DNA from: Bizionia argentinensis JUB59
GTDB taxonomy: Bacteria > Bacteroidota > Bacteroidia > Flavobacteriales > Flavobacteriaceae
Assembly (NCBI RefSeq): GCF_000224335.1
Contig: NZ_AFXZ01000012.1
Coordinates: 116,063 to 180,062 of the forward strand
Direction: 5' to 3'
Length of the DNA stretch: 64,000 nt
In this document: one piece after another, positions 36,239 through 46,268 of the stretch
How the letters are laid out: the number at the start of each line of letters is the position of its first letter
Numbering within the stretch: the first letter of the stretch is position 1
Translations under genes and position numbers: made by a program
Notes under the pieces: model-generated
What the model was told of the DNA's origin: nothing
Seen by the model: the letters and a program-made list of their open reading frames with translations, nothing else
Databases searched by the model: none

Positions 36239-36625
36239 ATGGTTCAGCAAGTAACAAAAGGCATTAAGATTTCGGTTGAAACACATTTCGAAGGCACTTT
36301 TTATAAAGATTATAAAATTCAATATGCCTTTGGATACACGGTAACTATTGAAAACCAAAGCAAAGATTTAGTTCAACTGGAAGCCAGAGCATGGACAATT
36401 TTGGACGCATTAGATCATGAGAAAATTGTAGCAGGTGAAGGTGTAATAGGCAAAAAACCAATTTTACAACCTGGTGATTCGTACACTTACAGTTCGGGTT
36501 GCTTATTAGGGGCTCCCTTTGGTGCTATGTCCGGTTATTATAAAATGATAAATTTGGAAACCCACAAAAGCTTTAATGTTGCGATTCCTACATTTCGATT
36601 AAATGCGCCTTTTGCTATGAATTAA
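36239..36625 (+). CDS. apaG: ApaG-domain protein
   Basis: This 128-residue protein with a fibronectin-like beta fold has the ApaG signatures YTVTIENQSKDLVQLEARAWTILD, the Gly-rich VAGEGVIGKKPILQPGD and FGAMSGYYKM. It is linked to divalent cation resistance in proteobacteria, and its molecular role is unclear. It converges on the NRDE gene with a 7-bp gap. Confidence 0.93.
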   Translation: MVQQVTKGIKISVETHFEGTFYKDYKIQYAFGYTVTIENQSKDLVQLEARAWTILDALDHEKIVAGEGVIGKKPILQPGDSYTYSSGCLLGAPFGAMSGYYKMINLETHKSFNVAIPTFRLNAPFAMN

Positions 36626-36632
36626 AAATAGG

Positions 36633-37352
36633 TTATTTTTCTTCGGAAAAAAGCATCACTTTTTCAACAACCTCATCATCTTTAAAATTGGTATAACGCA
36701 TTTTAACTGCAGCTTCTGCTTTTTCAATTTGAGTAATACTCGTTGTTTTTACAAATTCGCGATCCATAATTAAACTAAATTCAGAATTACCCTTGCCACC
36801 CGTTTTATGAAACCTCATTAATGATTCACCTTTAAAATCATTTTCTTTTTTAAAGGTTTCAAACCATTGTAAACGCTTTTCTTTCATAGCTTTGGTATAC
36901 AAAGATGAGGACGACCAGATTCGCGGCTCGTTTGGCAAGATTTCAATATGTTTCTCATCTCCATCCCAAACCAACTGACACACTTGTAAGGCATTTTGCC
37001 AATCTACAATTATCAAAGTAAATGGCTCTACACCCATTAAGTTATAGGTTTTTAAAGTATGTAAAAAATCAGTCGCTTTTAAAACATCTTTCACCACCAC
37101 ACCGCGACTTATGCGGTATGTTAAGCCATGTTTATGTGCAACAAAACCACCATTAAGCAAACATACTAATCGACTCTTCTCACTAACACCAATCCAAGTA
37201 CCGCCAGCCTTTTCATCTTTCGGATACAGTAACTTTACGCCATTTTCAATATAAAAATCGGGTGCAAGTGTTGGCCGATTTGGCGCCTCATCCCGATTAG
37301 ATGTTAAAATAAAATCCGATTTCCCTTTAGGAATAAATGTTAATGTGCACAT
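36633..37352 (-). CDS. NRDE-family protein (TANGO2-like)
   Basis: This 239-residue protein begins MCTLTFIPKGKSDFILTSNRDEAPNRPT, holding the Asn-Arg-Asp-Glu motif that names the family and an N-terminal Cys2 that resembles an Ntn-hydrolase nucleophile. Eukaryotic TANGO2 relatives are tied to lipid or haem handling. The bacterial role is unknown. Confidence 0.88.
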   Translation of the reverse strand: MCTLTFIPKGKSDFILTSNRDEAPNRPTLAPDFYIENGVKLLYPKDEKAGGTWIGVSEKSRLVCLLNGGFVAHKHGLTYRISRGVVVKDVLKATDFLHTLKTYNLMGVEPFTLIIVDWQNALQVCQLVWDGDEKHIEILPNEPRIWSSSSLYTKAMKEKRLQWFETFKKENDFKGESLMRFHKTGGKGNSEFSLIMDREFVKTTSITQIEKAEAAVKMRYTNFKDDEVVEKVMLFSEEK

Positions 37353-37501
37353 AATTCAGCAAGTCTATTAAATATTAAGAAACTTACAAAAGAAGTAAAA
37401 CTTTTAACGCGGTTTTAAGAGCTATTGTGTTAAAAAAACAGCTAAAAAGGCTTATATTTACAGCTTGAAATCAACATAACCATTTAAATATATAAATACT
37501 C

Positions 37502-39130
37502 ATGGGAAAAGGATTCTTTAACGTACCAATTGCAGTAAACGAGCCTGTAAAATCTTATGCTCCAGGATCGCCAGAACGCGAAGAAGTTTTAAAAGCATAC
37601 AAAGAAATGTTCAACAGCACAGTTGATGTTCCTATGTACATCAACGGAAAAGATGTAAAAACAGGAAACACGAGAACAATGTCTCCGCCTCATGATCATC
37701 AACATATTGTTGGAACTTATCATTTAGCTGAAAAAGAGCATGTAGAAGAAGCTATTTCTACTGCTTTAGAAGCAAGAGAAAAATGGGCCGCAATGCCTTG
37801 GGAGCAACGCGCAGGAATCTTTTTAAAAGCTGCTGAATTAATTGCAGGTCCTTACAGAGCTAAAATTAATGCTGCAACCATGATTGCACAGTCTAAAAAT
37901 ATTTATCAGGCAGAAATTGATGCAGCTTGTGAGTTAATTGACTTTTTACGTTATAACGTTCAATTCATGTCGGATATTTATATGGATCAGCCGGAAAGTA
38001 CAAGCGATGCTTGGAACCGTGTTGAATACCGTCCGCTAGAAGGTTTTACTTATGCCGTTACACCTTTTAACTTTACTGCTATTGCTGGAAACTTACCATC
38101 TTGTATGGCTTTAATGGGGAACGTTGTTGTTTGGAAACCAAGTAACAACCAAATATTCTCTGCTAAAGTAATTATGGATGTCTTTAAAGAGGCTGGTGTA
38201 CCAGATGGCGTTATTAACGTTGTTTTTGGTAATCCAGGTATGATTACAGATACTATTTTAGCAAATCCACATTTTTCAGGATTACACTACACAGGTTCTA
38301 CGCCAGTATTCCAAAGTTTATGGAAACAAATTGGTAACAATATTGAAAACTACAAAACATACCCAAGAATAGTTGGTGAAACTGGTGGTAAGGATTTTAT
38401 TGTTGCGCATAAATCGGCTGTAGCTAAACAAGTAGCGACTGCTATTACGCGTGGTGCTTTCGAATTCCAAGGTCAGAAATGTAGTGCAGCATCTAGAGCG
38501 TATGTTCCAAGTAACTTATGGGAAGATGTTAAGAAGTTTGTAATTGAAGATTTAAAAACTTTCAAAATGGGATCGCCAGAAGATATGGGCAATTTCATTA
38601 CTGCTGTAATTAACGAAGGTTCTTTTGATAAATTAGCGAAGTATATTGATACTGCTAAAACAGATAAAGATGCTGAAATAATTGCTGGTGGTAATTACGA
38701 TAAATCTAAAGGTTACTTTATTGAACCTACTGTTATTGTAACAACAAACCCGAAATACACAACTATGGTTGAAGAATTATTCGGCCCAGTTATGACTATT
38801 TATGTTTATGACGAAAATGATTTTTCGGAAACATTAAAATTAGTAGACGGAACAAGTGAATACGCCTTAACAGGTGCTATTTTATCATCTTGTCGTTATG
38901 CTGTTGAAGAAGCAACTAAAGCACTTCAAAACAGTGCTGGTAACTTCTATATTAATGACAAACCAACAGGTGCTGTTGTAGGTCAGCAACCATTTGGAGG
39001 TGCTAGAGCATCTGGAACAAATGATAAAGCTGGTTCCTCACAAAACTTATTGCGCTGGGTATCACCTAGATTAATTAAGGAAACGTTTGTAACACCAATT
39101 GATTACAGATATCCATTTTTAGGAGAATAG
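37502..39130 (+). CDS. pruA: L-glutamate gamma-semialdehyde (1-pyrroline-5-carboxylate) dehydrogenase
   Basis: This 542-residue ALDH oxidises glutamate semialdehyde to glutamate in proline breakdown. The length and the N-terminal FNVPIAVNEPVKSYAPGSPER match the family. The Cys nucleophile is in FEFQGQKCSAASRAYVP, the Glu in RIVGETGGKDFI, and the C-terminus carries PFGGARASGTNDKAG. A near-consensus -7 box (TATATTTA) lies about 45 bp upstream. Confidence 0.95.
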   Translation: MGKGFFNVPIAVNEPVKSYAPGSPEREEVLKAYKEMFNSTVDVPMYINGKDVKTGNTRTMSPPHDHQHIVGTYHLAEKEHVEEAISTALEAREKWAAMPWEQRAGIFLKAAELIAGPYRAKINAATMIAQSKNIYQAEIDAACELIDFLRYNVQFMSDIYMDQPESTSDAWNRVEYRPLEGFTYAVTPFNFTAIAGNLPSCMALMGNVVVWKPSNNQIFSAKVIMDVFKEAGVPDGVINVVFGNPGMITDTILANPHFSGLHYTGSTPVFQSLWKQIGNNIENYKTYPRIVGETGGKDFIVAHKSAVAKQVATAITRGAFEFQGQKCSAASRAYVPSNLWEDVKKFVIEDLKTFKMGSPEDMGNFITAVINEGSFDKLAKYIDTAKTDKDAEIIAGGNYDKSKGYFIEPTVIVTTNPKYTTMVEELFGPVMTIYVYDENDFSETLKLVDGTSEYALTGAILSSCRYAVEEATKALQNSAGNFYINDKPTGAVVGQQPFGGARASGTNDKAGSSQNLLRWVSPRLIKETFVTPIDYRYPFLGE

Positions 39131-39152
39131 ACTTACTTAAAGTTTTTATACC

Positions 39153-39187
39153 AAAAACCCTTAACAGATTTCTTGTTAAGGGTTTTT
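39153..39187 (+). terminator. pruA hairpin terminator
   Basis: AAAACCCTTAAC and GTTAAGGGTTTT form a 12-bp stem followed by T's, 23 bp after the pruA stop. Confidence 0.88.
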
Positions 39188-39241
39188 TTATGTCTTATTT
39201 CTAGCGCGTTTGCTTGATAAAATTATAAATAATTTAAAAAT

Positions 39242-39275
39242 GAAAAAGCTCCGAATACACTTCGAAGCTTTTTCA
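39242..39275 (-). terminator. rsmG hairpin terminator
   Basis: AAAAAGCTCCGAA and TTCGAAGCTTTTT pair with one G-T wobble. On the minus strand this follows the rsmG stop and ends in T's. Confidence 0.8.
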
Positions 39276-39305
39276 TTTTATAGAAATAATTTTTGAATAA
39301 TAGTC

Positions 39306-39935
39306 TTATCCTTTATATTTTATCGGTAAATGCACCACTTTTTTAGTTTCGAAAAACTCTTCAGAATAGAATTCTGTAATATTATAAATAGCTGCCGTTT
39401 TATAATCTTGAAGCTCTTCAGTTAAATCCCCGCCTTTTAAATACAGAATACCATTTTTGAGCTCATGATTTTGCTTTTTTGTAATTTTACCTTTAACCCA
39501 ATGTACAAAAGTAGGCATAGCCGCTACTGCTCTGCTTATTATAAAATCGTAGTTCCCTTTTGTTTCCTCTACCCGAGCGTGGGTTGTTTTTACATTGGTC
39601 AATTCCAATCCTGCCACAACCTCATCTACCACTTTTAGTTTTTTAGCGATACTATCCACCAAATGAAATGAACACTCTGGAAATAAAATAGCTAATGGTA
39701 TACCAGGAAAACCGCCACCCGTTCCAACGTCCAACAACTTGGTTCCAGGTTTAAAATCAATCACTTTGGCAATTGCTAACGAATGTAAAACATGACGTAA
39801 ATATAGCTCGTCAATATCCTTTCTGGAGACCACATTAATTTTTAGGTTCCAGTCTTGATATAAGGTTTCTAATTGGGTGAATTTACTTATTTGATCTTCC
39901 GTAAGGTTCGGAAAGTATTTTAAAATGAGTTCCAT
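39306..39935 (-). CDS. rsmG: 16S rRNA (guanine-N7) methyltransferase RsmG
   Basis: This 209-residue SAM-dependent enzyme methylates G527 of 16S rRNA. The SAM motif LLDVGTGGGFPGIPLAILFP, the N-terminal NLKINVVSRKDIDELYLRHVLHSL and SRAVAAMPTFVHWV are all characteristic. It is a single gene with its own terminator. Confidence 0.96.
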   Translation of the reverse strand: MELILKYFPNLTEDQISKFTQLETLYQDWNLKINVVSRKDIDELYLRHVLHSLAIAKVIDFKPGTKLLDVGTGGGFPGIPLAILFPECSFHLVDSIAKKLKVVDEVVAGLELTNVKTTHARVEETKGNYDFIISRAVAAMPTFVHWVKGKITKKQNHELKNGILYLKGGDLTEELQDYKTAAIYNITEFYSEEFFETKKVVHLPIKYKG

Positions 39936-40018
39936 TCTCTTATCTTTTGGACAAAAGTAGGTAATTTTTATGCATTTTTTTTATGAAAAATTTGTGCACA
40001 TACCCGTTCATAATTAAT

Positions 40019-40026
40019 TATATTTG
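40019..40026 (+). promoter_or_regulatory. -7 element upstream of the desaturase
   Basis: TATATTTG matches TAnnTTTG, 54 bp before the start codon. Confidence 0.6.
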
Positions 40027-40080
40027 CATAATGATGTTAATAACGCATAAAAGCATTATTCCATTTTAATATTAAATAGC

Positions 40081-41175
40081 ATGACAACAAAAACCCTTTC
40101 TTTTTCAAGAAACGATTCTGCAAAATTTTTCAGGACACTTAATAAGCGTGTGAATGATTATTTTAAAGAAAATGACATAAAAAAAACAGGTAATTGGACT
40201 TTATATCTTAAAGCCATTATCATGTTCACCTTACTTTTAGGACCATTAGTACTTTTATTAACCGTTACTATGCCTGGTTGGCTGCAAGTAATTTGCATGA
40301 TAGTAATAGGAATTGGTATTGCAGGTGTTGGAATGAATGTGATGCATGACGCCAATCACGGCTCCTTTTCTAGCAAAAAATGGGTAAATACTTTAATGGG
40401 AAGTAGTATTCACATTTTAGCAGGAAACGATTACAACTGGAAAGTGCAACATAATGTATTACACCATACGTACACAAATATTCAAGGTCATGATGAAGAT
40501 ATTGATGCTGGCCGTATTATTCGTTTTTCAAAACACTCTAAATGGTCTAGAATTCACCAATATCAAAAGTATTATGCATTCCTTCTTTACGGTTTATTAA
40601 CTGTAAACTGGGCTATTACTACTGATTTTAAGCAAACCTACACCTATTTAAAAAGAAAATTATCTTACGGAGATTTTCCCAACCCTGCAACGCAGTGGAC
40701 TAAACTTATTATTGGAAAAGTATTGTACTACTCTCTTTGGGTAGCGCTTCCTTTAGCTCTAGGTTTTGCTTGGTGGAAAGTATTAATCGGATTCTTTATT
40801 ATGCACTATACAGCTGGTGTTATTTTAAGTGTTATTTTCCAATTGGCACACGTAATGCCAAACACTGAAATGCCAATGCCAGATGAAAACGGTACTATGA
40901 AAAACACGTGGGCTATTCACCAATTATTTACGACATCTAATTTTTCTCCAAAAAGTTGGATCGTTGAATTCTATACTGGTGGACTTAACAGACAAGTAGA
41001 GCATCACCTATTTGCTCATATTAGTCATGTGCATTATAAGAATATTGCTAGTATAGTTAGAGATACAGCTCATGAGTTCAGCTTACCATACAACGAATAC
41101 AATTCGATTTGGACAGCAATTGGTGAACATTACAATCAATTGAAAGTACTTGGTACTAAGCCGACATTAGCCTAA
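40081..41175 (+). CDS. Membrane fatty acid desaturase
   Basis: This 364-residue di-iron membrane enzyme has the three His boxes HDANHGS, HNVLHHTYTN and QVEHHLF, and four or more membrane helices. The QVEHHLF form resembles front-end or linoleoyl-CoA type desaturases, although no cytochrome b5 domain is present. It would insert a double bond in membrane lipid acyl chains. It is 32 bp before the aminotransferase gene. Confidence 0.9.
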   Translation: MTTKTLSFSRNDSAKFFRTLNKRVNDYFKENDIKKTGNWTLYLKAIIMFTLLLGPLVLLLTVTMPGWLQVICMIVIGIGIAGVGMNVMHDANHGSFSSKKWVNTLMGSSIHILAGNDYNWKVQHNVLHHTYTNIQGHDEDIDAGRIIRFSKHSKWSRIHQYQKYYAFLLYGLLTVNWAITTDFKQTYTYLKRKLSYGDFPNPATQWTKLIIGKVLYYSLWVALPLALGFAWWKVLIGFFIMHYTAGVILSVIFQLAHVMPNTEMPMPDENGTMKNTWAIHQLFTTSNFSPKSWIVEFYTGGLNRQVEHHLFAHISHVHYKNIASIVRDTAHEFSLPYNEYNSIWTAIGEHYNQLKVLGTKPTLA

Positions 41176-41207
41176 TTAATATTTCAATTTAAAAAAGATA
41201 TATCTAC

Positions 41208-42395
41208 ATGAAAATACTTTCAGATAGAGTTTTAAACATGGCCACATCTGCTACTTTAGCAATGGCTGCTAAAACGCGTGAACTTCGCGCAGAAGGCAAA
41301 GATATTATTGGTTTAAGTTTAGGTGAACCTGATTTTAATACACCTGATTATATCAAGGATGCAGCTGTTCAAGCCATCCACGACAATTACAGTTCTTATA
41401 CGCCTGTTGATGGCTACGTAGAGTTAAAAGAAGCGATTATAACGAAATTTAAACGGGACAATAACTTAACTTATACCTTACCGCAAATTGTGGTTTCTAC
41501 AGGCGCTAAACAATCGCTTTATAATGTAGCACAAGTAATGATTAATCCAGGTGATGAAGTTATTTTACCTTGTCCATATTGGGTTAGTTACGCAGACATT
41601 GTCAAGCTTGCCGAAGGTGTTCCTGTAGAAGTACAAACGAGTATTGCTACCGATTTTAAAATGACACCAGCACAACTGGAAGCAGCAATTACACCGCGAA
41701 CAAAGATGATTTGGTATAGCTCACCGTGCAATCCAAGTGGCTCACTTTACAGTAAAGAAGAATTACGCGCTTTGGCTGATGTACTTATAAAACACCCAAA
41801 CATTTACGTGGTTTCTGATGAAATTTACGAGCATATCAACTTTACAGAAAATGGTCATGCTAGTATGGCACAATTCCCAGATATGTTTGATAGAACGATA
41901 ACCATTAATGGTGTTTCCAAAGCTTTCGCTATGACAGGCTGGAGAATTGGATATCTTGGAGCTTCAGAAAAAATTGCACGCGCTTGCAACAAAATGCAAG
42001 GACAAGTTACTAGTGGTGCCAACAGTATAGCACAGCGTGCCGTTATTACTGCTTTAAACGAATCGCCAACACGTGTGAAATACATGATTGATGAATTTAA
42101 AATTCGTCGTGATTTAGTTCTAACGTTATTGGATGATGTTCCCGGATTTATTAATAATACACCAGAAGGTGCATTTTATGTATTTCCAAATATCTCTGCT
42201 TTCTTCGGAAAAACATTGAAAGGAAAAACAATTAGCAATGCTACCGATTTCTCTTTATTCTTACTAGAAGAAGCTTTAGTAGCAACTGTAACCGGTGAAG
42301 CTTTTGGTGCTCCAGATTGCATCCGATTATCGTATGCAGCAAGTCAAGGACAAATTGTAGAAGCCATTAAACGTATTAAAGATGCTGTGACTTAA
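41208..42395 (+). CDS. Class I pyridoxal-phosphate aminotransferase (aspartate type)
   Basis: This 395-residue fold-type I enzyme is of the aspartate aminotransferase I-gamma group. The PLP Lys is in GVSKAFAMTGWRIGYLG. Other contacts are STGAKQSLYN, NPSGSLYSKEEL and VSDEIYEHI, and the substrate-carboxylate Arg is near the C-terminus in CIRLSYAAS. It probably moves amino groups between aspartate or a similar acid and 2-oxoglutarate. Confidence 0.92.
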   Translation: MKILSDRVLNMATSATLAMAAKTRELRAEGKDIIGLSLGEPDFNTPDYIKDAAVQAIHDNYSSYTPVDGYVELKEAIITKFKRDNNLTYTLPQIVVSTGAKQSLYNVAQVMINPGDEVILPCPYWVSYADIVKLAEGVPVEVQTSIATDFKMTPAQLEAAITPRTKMIWYSSPCNPSGSLYSKEELRALADVLIKHPNIYVVSDEIYEHINFTENGHASMAQFPDMFDRTITINGVSKAFAMTGWRIGYLGASEKIARACNKMQGQVTSGANSIAQRAVITALNESPTRVKYMIDEFKIRRDLVLTLLDDVPGFINNTPEGAFYVFPNISAFFGKTLKGKTISNATDFSLFLLEEALVATVTGEAFGAPDCIRLSYAASQGQIVEAIKRIKDAVT

Positions 42396-42425
42396 TTTAA
42401 TAGTTACTATCAATTTATATTCTAT

Positions 42426-42459
42426 AAAAAATCCACTTCGTTTGAAGTGGATTTTTTGT
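42426..42459. terminator. Bidirectional hairpin terminator
   Basis: AAAAAATCCACTTC and GAAGTGGATTTTTT form a 14-bp perfect stem with a GTTT loop, between the convergent aminotransferase and trkH genes. Confidence 0.9.
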
Positions 42460-42468
42460 TTTCACAGT

Positions 42469-43962
42469 TTATCTATTCCGCCAAAAGAAAGGCGTCAATA
42501 ATATAAGTACGGTAAAGAGTTCTAAACGTCCAATAAGCATTAAAAATGCAGCCCACCACTTACCTAAAGCAGGTAATGAAGCATAATTATTTACAGGTCC
42601 AAAATCGCCAAAAGCTGGTCCAACGTTTCCTAAACTAGAAGCTGCAATACCAATGGACGACATAAAGTCCAACCCAAACATAGAAAACACCAAAGCTCCC
42701 ACAATAAAGGACAGCATATACATAATAAAAAACGCTAGAATATTAAAAACAATTTCACCTGAAACTGCTCGCGAGTTATACCGAACTGGTAAAATTGCAT
42801 TTGGGTGCAAGGCTCGCCTAAATTCTAAAAAACCATTTTTAATCAAAATTAAATGTCGCATCACTTTAACACCACCTGAGGTACTTCCTCCAGAGCCCCC
42901 CAAAAACATGAGTCCAAAAAAGAACACCACTAAAAATGGTGACCATAAGGTATAATCTGCAGTTATAAAGCCAGTAGTTGTTATCACACTAATGACTTGA
43001 AAGAGAGCATGACGAAACGCGCTTTCCGCGGGTCCCCAAACCATGGGATGGCTAATGGACGAGATAGATGGATCGGCTTTAAGATAAATAATAGCCGCTG
43101 CTATAGCCGTGAAAATGACAATAAAGATAAAATAAATCTTGAATTCATCATCTTTTATAACCTTCTGCACCTTTCCTTTAAGAGCAAAATAGCTTAAAAC
43201 GAAATTCGTTCCTGCTAGAAACATAAAGAGAATAATAATATACTGTATAATAGGCTGATCATTCCAATGCGCTACACTGGCATTTTTTGTGGAAAACCCA
43301 CCAGTGGACAAGGTACTCAACGCATGATTAATGGCATCAAAGAAACTCATGCCTGCAAGTTTCAATAAAATGGTTTCAGCAACCGTGTAACCAACATAAA
43401 TAAGCCATAAACGTTTGGCTGTATCGGTAATTCTCGGGTGTAATTTATCACCACTTGGACCTGGTGCTTCGGCTGCAAAAAGTTGCATTCCTCCTATTCC
43501 TAATAAGGGCAAAACAGCAATGGCAAGAACAATAATTCCCATTCCCCCTATCCAATGCGTCATACTACGCCAAAACAAAACGCCATGCGGAATAATTTCA
43601 ATATCGTTTAAAATAGTGGCTCCTGTTGTTGTATAACCGGACATGGTTTCCAGAAAAGCATCTGTAAAATTCGGAATAGCACCCGTAAAAATATAAGGCA
43701 ATGTGCCCGAAAATGCCATGATAATCCAACCAAAAGTTACCACGATATACCCTTCGCGCTTATTCATGATTTTTTCATGGTTGCGTGTTGGAACCATTAT
43801 AGAAGCTCCTATAAAAATAGTACTTATAGCTGCTAATAATAAATGAAACGTAACGCCATCTTTATAAATGAAACTAATTAATGTAGACACCAACATAAAC
43901 CCGCCGTTAAACAGGAGTAGGACACCTAAAAAGTGAAAGATGATTTTGAAGTTCAATTTCAT
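42469..43962 (-). CDS. trkH: Potassium uptake protein TrkH
   Basis: This 497-residue K+-translocating membrane subunit has four pore-loop repeats visible as TMSGYTTTGATIL, LSTLSTGGFST, ISVITTTGFITADY and ASSLGNVGPAFGD. GGSGGSTSGGVKVMR is a typical family block. It would take up potassium under control of TrkA, encoded 2 bp upstream in the same operon. Confidence 0.95.
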   Translation of the reverse strand: MKLNFKIIFHFLGVLLLFNGGFMLVSTLISFIYKDGVTFHLLLAAISTIFIGASIMVPTRNHEKIMNKREGYIVVTFGWIIMAFSGTLPYIFTGAIPNFTDAFLETMSGYTTTGATILNDIEIIPHGVLFWRSMTHWIGGMGIIVLAIAVLPLLGIGGMQLFAAEAPGPSGDKLHPRITDTAKRLWLIYVGYTVAETILLKLAGMSFFDAINHALSTLSTGGFSTKNASVAHWNDQPIIQYIIILFMFLAGTNFVLSYFALKGKVQKVIKDDEFKIYFIFIVIFTAIAAAIIYLKADPSISSISHPMVWGPAESAFRHALFQVISVITTTGFITADYTLWSPFLVVFFFGLMFLGGSGGSTSGGVKVMRHLILIKNGFLEFRRALHPNAILPVRYNSRAVSGEIVFNILAFFIMYMLSFIVGALVFSMFGLDFMSSIGIAASSLGNVGPAFGDFGPVNNYASLPALGKWWAAFLMLIGRLELFTVLILLTPFFWRNR

Positions 43963-43964
43963 AC

Positions 43965-45314
43965 CTATAAGAATAGCTTTTCAACTTCTTTAATGGAACT
44001 CGGCAATCCACAAACTACTACTCGATCTCCTTCTTCTATTCTAAAATCGCCCAAAGCAATCTTCCCAATACCATTACGAATAACGCCACCTATAATAGCG
44101 GATCTTGGAAAACCTGCATTTCTAATTAATTTATTACAAATTTTTGCGCGCGATTTGACTTTAAACTCTAAAAGTTCGGCATTCATATTATTTAATTTAG
44201 TCATAGCAACAACATCGCCACGCCTAACATATCTAAAAATAGTATTTGCTGCTAAAAGTTTTTTATTGATTAAAGTATCAATTCCTATGGATTGTGATAA
44301 CTGAAAATAATCCATATTTTCCACCAAGGCAATCGTTTTTTTTACATGTTTCGATTTCGCTACCAAACTAGACATAATATTCACTTCACTATTACCCGTT
44401 ACGGCAATAAATGCATCCATTTTACTAATATTTTCTTCCTCAAGCAAATCTACATTTCTACCGTCGCCATTTATAACAAGCACGTTTGGTAATTCATCTG
44501 CAATATCAAAAGCGCGGGTTTTATCTTTTTCAATAAGTTTTACTCTAAACCCACTATCTGCCAAATCGCGAGCTGTTTTATAACCAATTTTACTTCCTCC
44601 CAAAATCATGACATTTTTGATTTCCGTATTCTTTTTCCCAGTAATCTTACACAGTTCTTCAGCACCGCCTTCCGATGTAATAAACACTACATGGTCGCCA
44701 TCCTTGAGCAGAGTATCACCTCTTGGAATAATGGTGAATTGCGTTCCAAAACGCTGCAGAGCGATAGGAACGAAACGAATTTTAGGAAAAATTTGTGCAG
44801 CCTCTTTTACACTTTTACCTGCAAAAGCCATGTTGGCCGTTAAATTTAATGCCACCATAGTTAACGCGCCATCTTCAAACTCATAGGTATCACTAAAAGC
44901 TGATTGATCTAACAGCAACCTAATTTCCGCGGCGGCTAAAGCTTCGGGTGAAATAAGTTCATCAATACCAAGTTTGGTAAAACCAACTTCTTCTTTATGA
45001 TGAATAAACTCTGTATTTGATATGCGCGCAATAGTCCGTTTGGCACCTAATTGTTTGGCTAGAACACAAACCGTAATATTCGTAGTTTCGGATGATGTTA
45101 CGGCAATTACCAAATCACTTTCAGCTACACGAGCATCTTTTAAAATAGAGATTGACGTTGCATCGCCTTTCATTGCCTTAATATCTAAATGATTATCGGC
45201 ACTAAGCAAACTCTCTTTATCAGGATCTATTAGCGTAATTTCTTGCGACTCAAAAGACAGTAATTTTGCTAAATGAAATCCAACTTCACCAGCACCCGCA
45301 ATAATTATTTTCAT
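43965..45314 (-). CDS. trkA: Trk potassium channel regulatory subunit TrkA
   Basis: This 449-residue cytosolic protein has two RCK units: RCK_N Rossmann domains starting MKIIIAGAGEVGFHLAKLL (residue 1) and VMILGGSKIGYKTARDL (about 230), each followed by an RCK_C domain. It binds NAD(H) and gates TrkH. It is the first gene of the trkA-trkH operon. Confidence 0.95.
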   Translation of the reverse strand: MKIIIAGAGEVGFHLAKLLSFESQEITLIDPDKESLLSADNHLDIKAMKGDATSISILKDARVAESDLVIAVTSSETTNITVCVLAKQLGAKRTIARISNTEFIHHKEEVGFTKLGIDELISPEALAAAEIRLLLDQSAFSDTYEFEDGALTMVALNLTANMAFAGKSVKEAAQIFPKIRFVPIALQRFGTQFTIIPRGDTLLKDGDHVVFITSEGGAEELCKITGKKNTEIKNVMILGGSKIGYKTARDLADSGFRVKLIEKDKTRAFDIADELPNVLVINGDGRNVDLLEEENISKMDAFIAVTGNSEVNIMSSLVAKSKHVKKTIALVENMDYFQLSQSIGIDTLINKKLLAANTIFRYVRRGDVVAMTKLNNMNAELLEFKVKSRAKICNKLIRNAGFPRSAIIGGVIRNGIGKIALGDFRIEEGDRVVVCGLPSSIKEVEKLFL

Positions 45315-45514
45315 CTATTTATTTAGATTTAATTTTCAATGGTTACATGTATCTAGATACCAATTAATATCTGTAATTCACACATTAACCATTTCGGTTT
45401 CATGTACTTTTAACTAAAAAGTAGTACAAATATAAAGCAAAAAATAGGACTGCGATATCATTCATCCGTATATAATAAATTACCATCTAGTTGTTTTATG
45501 GTTACCTATTAGTT

Positions 45515-45522
45515 TATATTTG
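45515..45522 (+). promoter_or_regulatory. -7 element upstream of ubiE
   Basis: TATATTTG matches TAnnTTTG, with a TTG at 45491 placed as a possible -33 element. It lies inside the longest reading frame for this gene and so argues for the later TTG start at 45539. Confidence 0.65.
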
Positions 45523-45538
45523 TAGTAAAAATTATAAG

Positions 45539-46264
45539 TTGTCAAAAATAAATCCATATAAAGACAGTGCCCTTGGAAAGAAAGAGCAGGTTACACAAAT
45601 GTTTGATGCCATTTCAGGTAATTACGATGGTTTAAATCGTATAATTTCCTTTGGTATTGATGTGTCTTGGCGTAAAAAAGTATTAGCAATTGTAAAAGCT
45701 AGTAATCCAGAAACTATTTTAGATATTGCAACAGGCACTGGTGATTTAGCCATTATGATGGCTGAAACTGATGCCAAGAAAATTATTGGTTTCGACATTA
45801 GTAGCGGTATGCTAGAAGTTGGCAAACAAAAAGTAGCACAAAAAAAATTGAATGACACCATTGATATGGTTTTAGGCGATTCGGAAAACATGCCTTTTCA
45901 GGACAACTCCTTTGATGCTATTACCGTTGCGTTCGGTATTCGTAATTTTGAAACGCTTGAAAAAGGCTTGGCGGAAATTTACCGTGTATTAAAACCAAAC
46001 GGAACTTTTGTTATTTTGGAAACGTCTATGCCAACAAAAACACCTTATAAACAAGGTTATAATTTTTACACTAAAAATATTTTACCTGTTATTGGAAAAT
46101 TGTTCTCAAAAGACAAAACGGCTTATAAATATTTATGTGAATCGGCTTCTGTTTTTCCTTTTGGTGAAGAATTAAACAATATTTTACGTAAAACTGGGTT
46201 TACTAATGTAAATGATTTGCCACAAACTTTTGGAGTGGCAACTATTTATACATTATCAAAATAG
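45539..46264 (+). CDS. ubiE: Demethylmenaquinone methyltransferase
   Basis: This SAM-dependent enzyme carries out the final C-methylation step of menaquinone synthesis. I place the start at a TTG giving (M)SKINPYKDSALGKKEQVTQMFDAI, the usual family N-terminus. A longer frame from 45491 would contain the promoter box and adds nonconserved residues. Motifs include FDAISGNYDGLNRIISFGIDVSWRKK, ILDIATGTGDLAI and VAFGIRNFETLEKGLAEI. It is followed 4 bp later by porT, an order I recall as common in this phylum. Confidence 0.93.
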   Translation: MSKINPYKDSALGKKEQVTQMFDAISGNYDGLNRIISFGIDVSWRKKVLAIVKASNPETILDIATGTGDLAIMMAETDAKKIIGFDISSGMLEVGKQKVAQKKLNDTIDMVLGDSENMPFQDNSFDAITVAFGIRNFETLEKGLAEIYRVLKPNGTFVILETSMPTKTPYKQGYNFYTKNILPVIGKLFSKDKTAYKYLCESASVFPFGEELNNILRKTGFTNVNDLPQTFGVATIYTLSK

Positions 46265-46268
46265 TTTT

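Noticed and set aside
41855..42085. Minus-strand frame inside the aminotransferase gene
   Set aside because: It is a shadow of conserved coding sequence on the other strand.
45491..45538. Longer N-terminus for UbiE from a TTG at 45491
   Set aside because: The added residues are not family-like and the segment contains a clear -7 promoter box, so it is upstream DNA.
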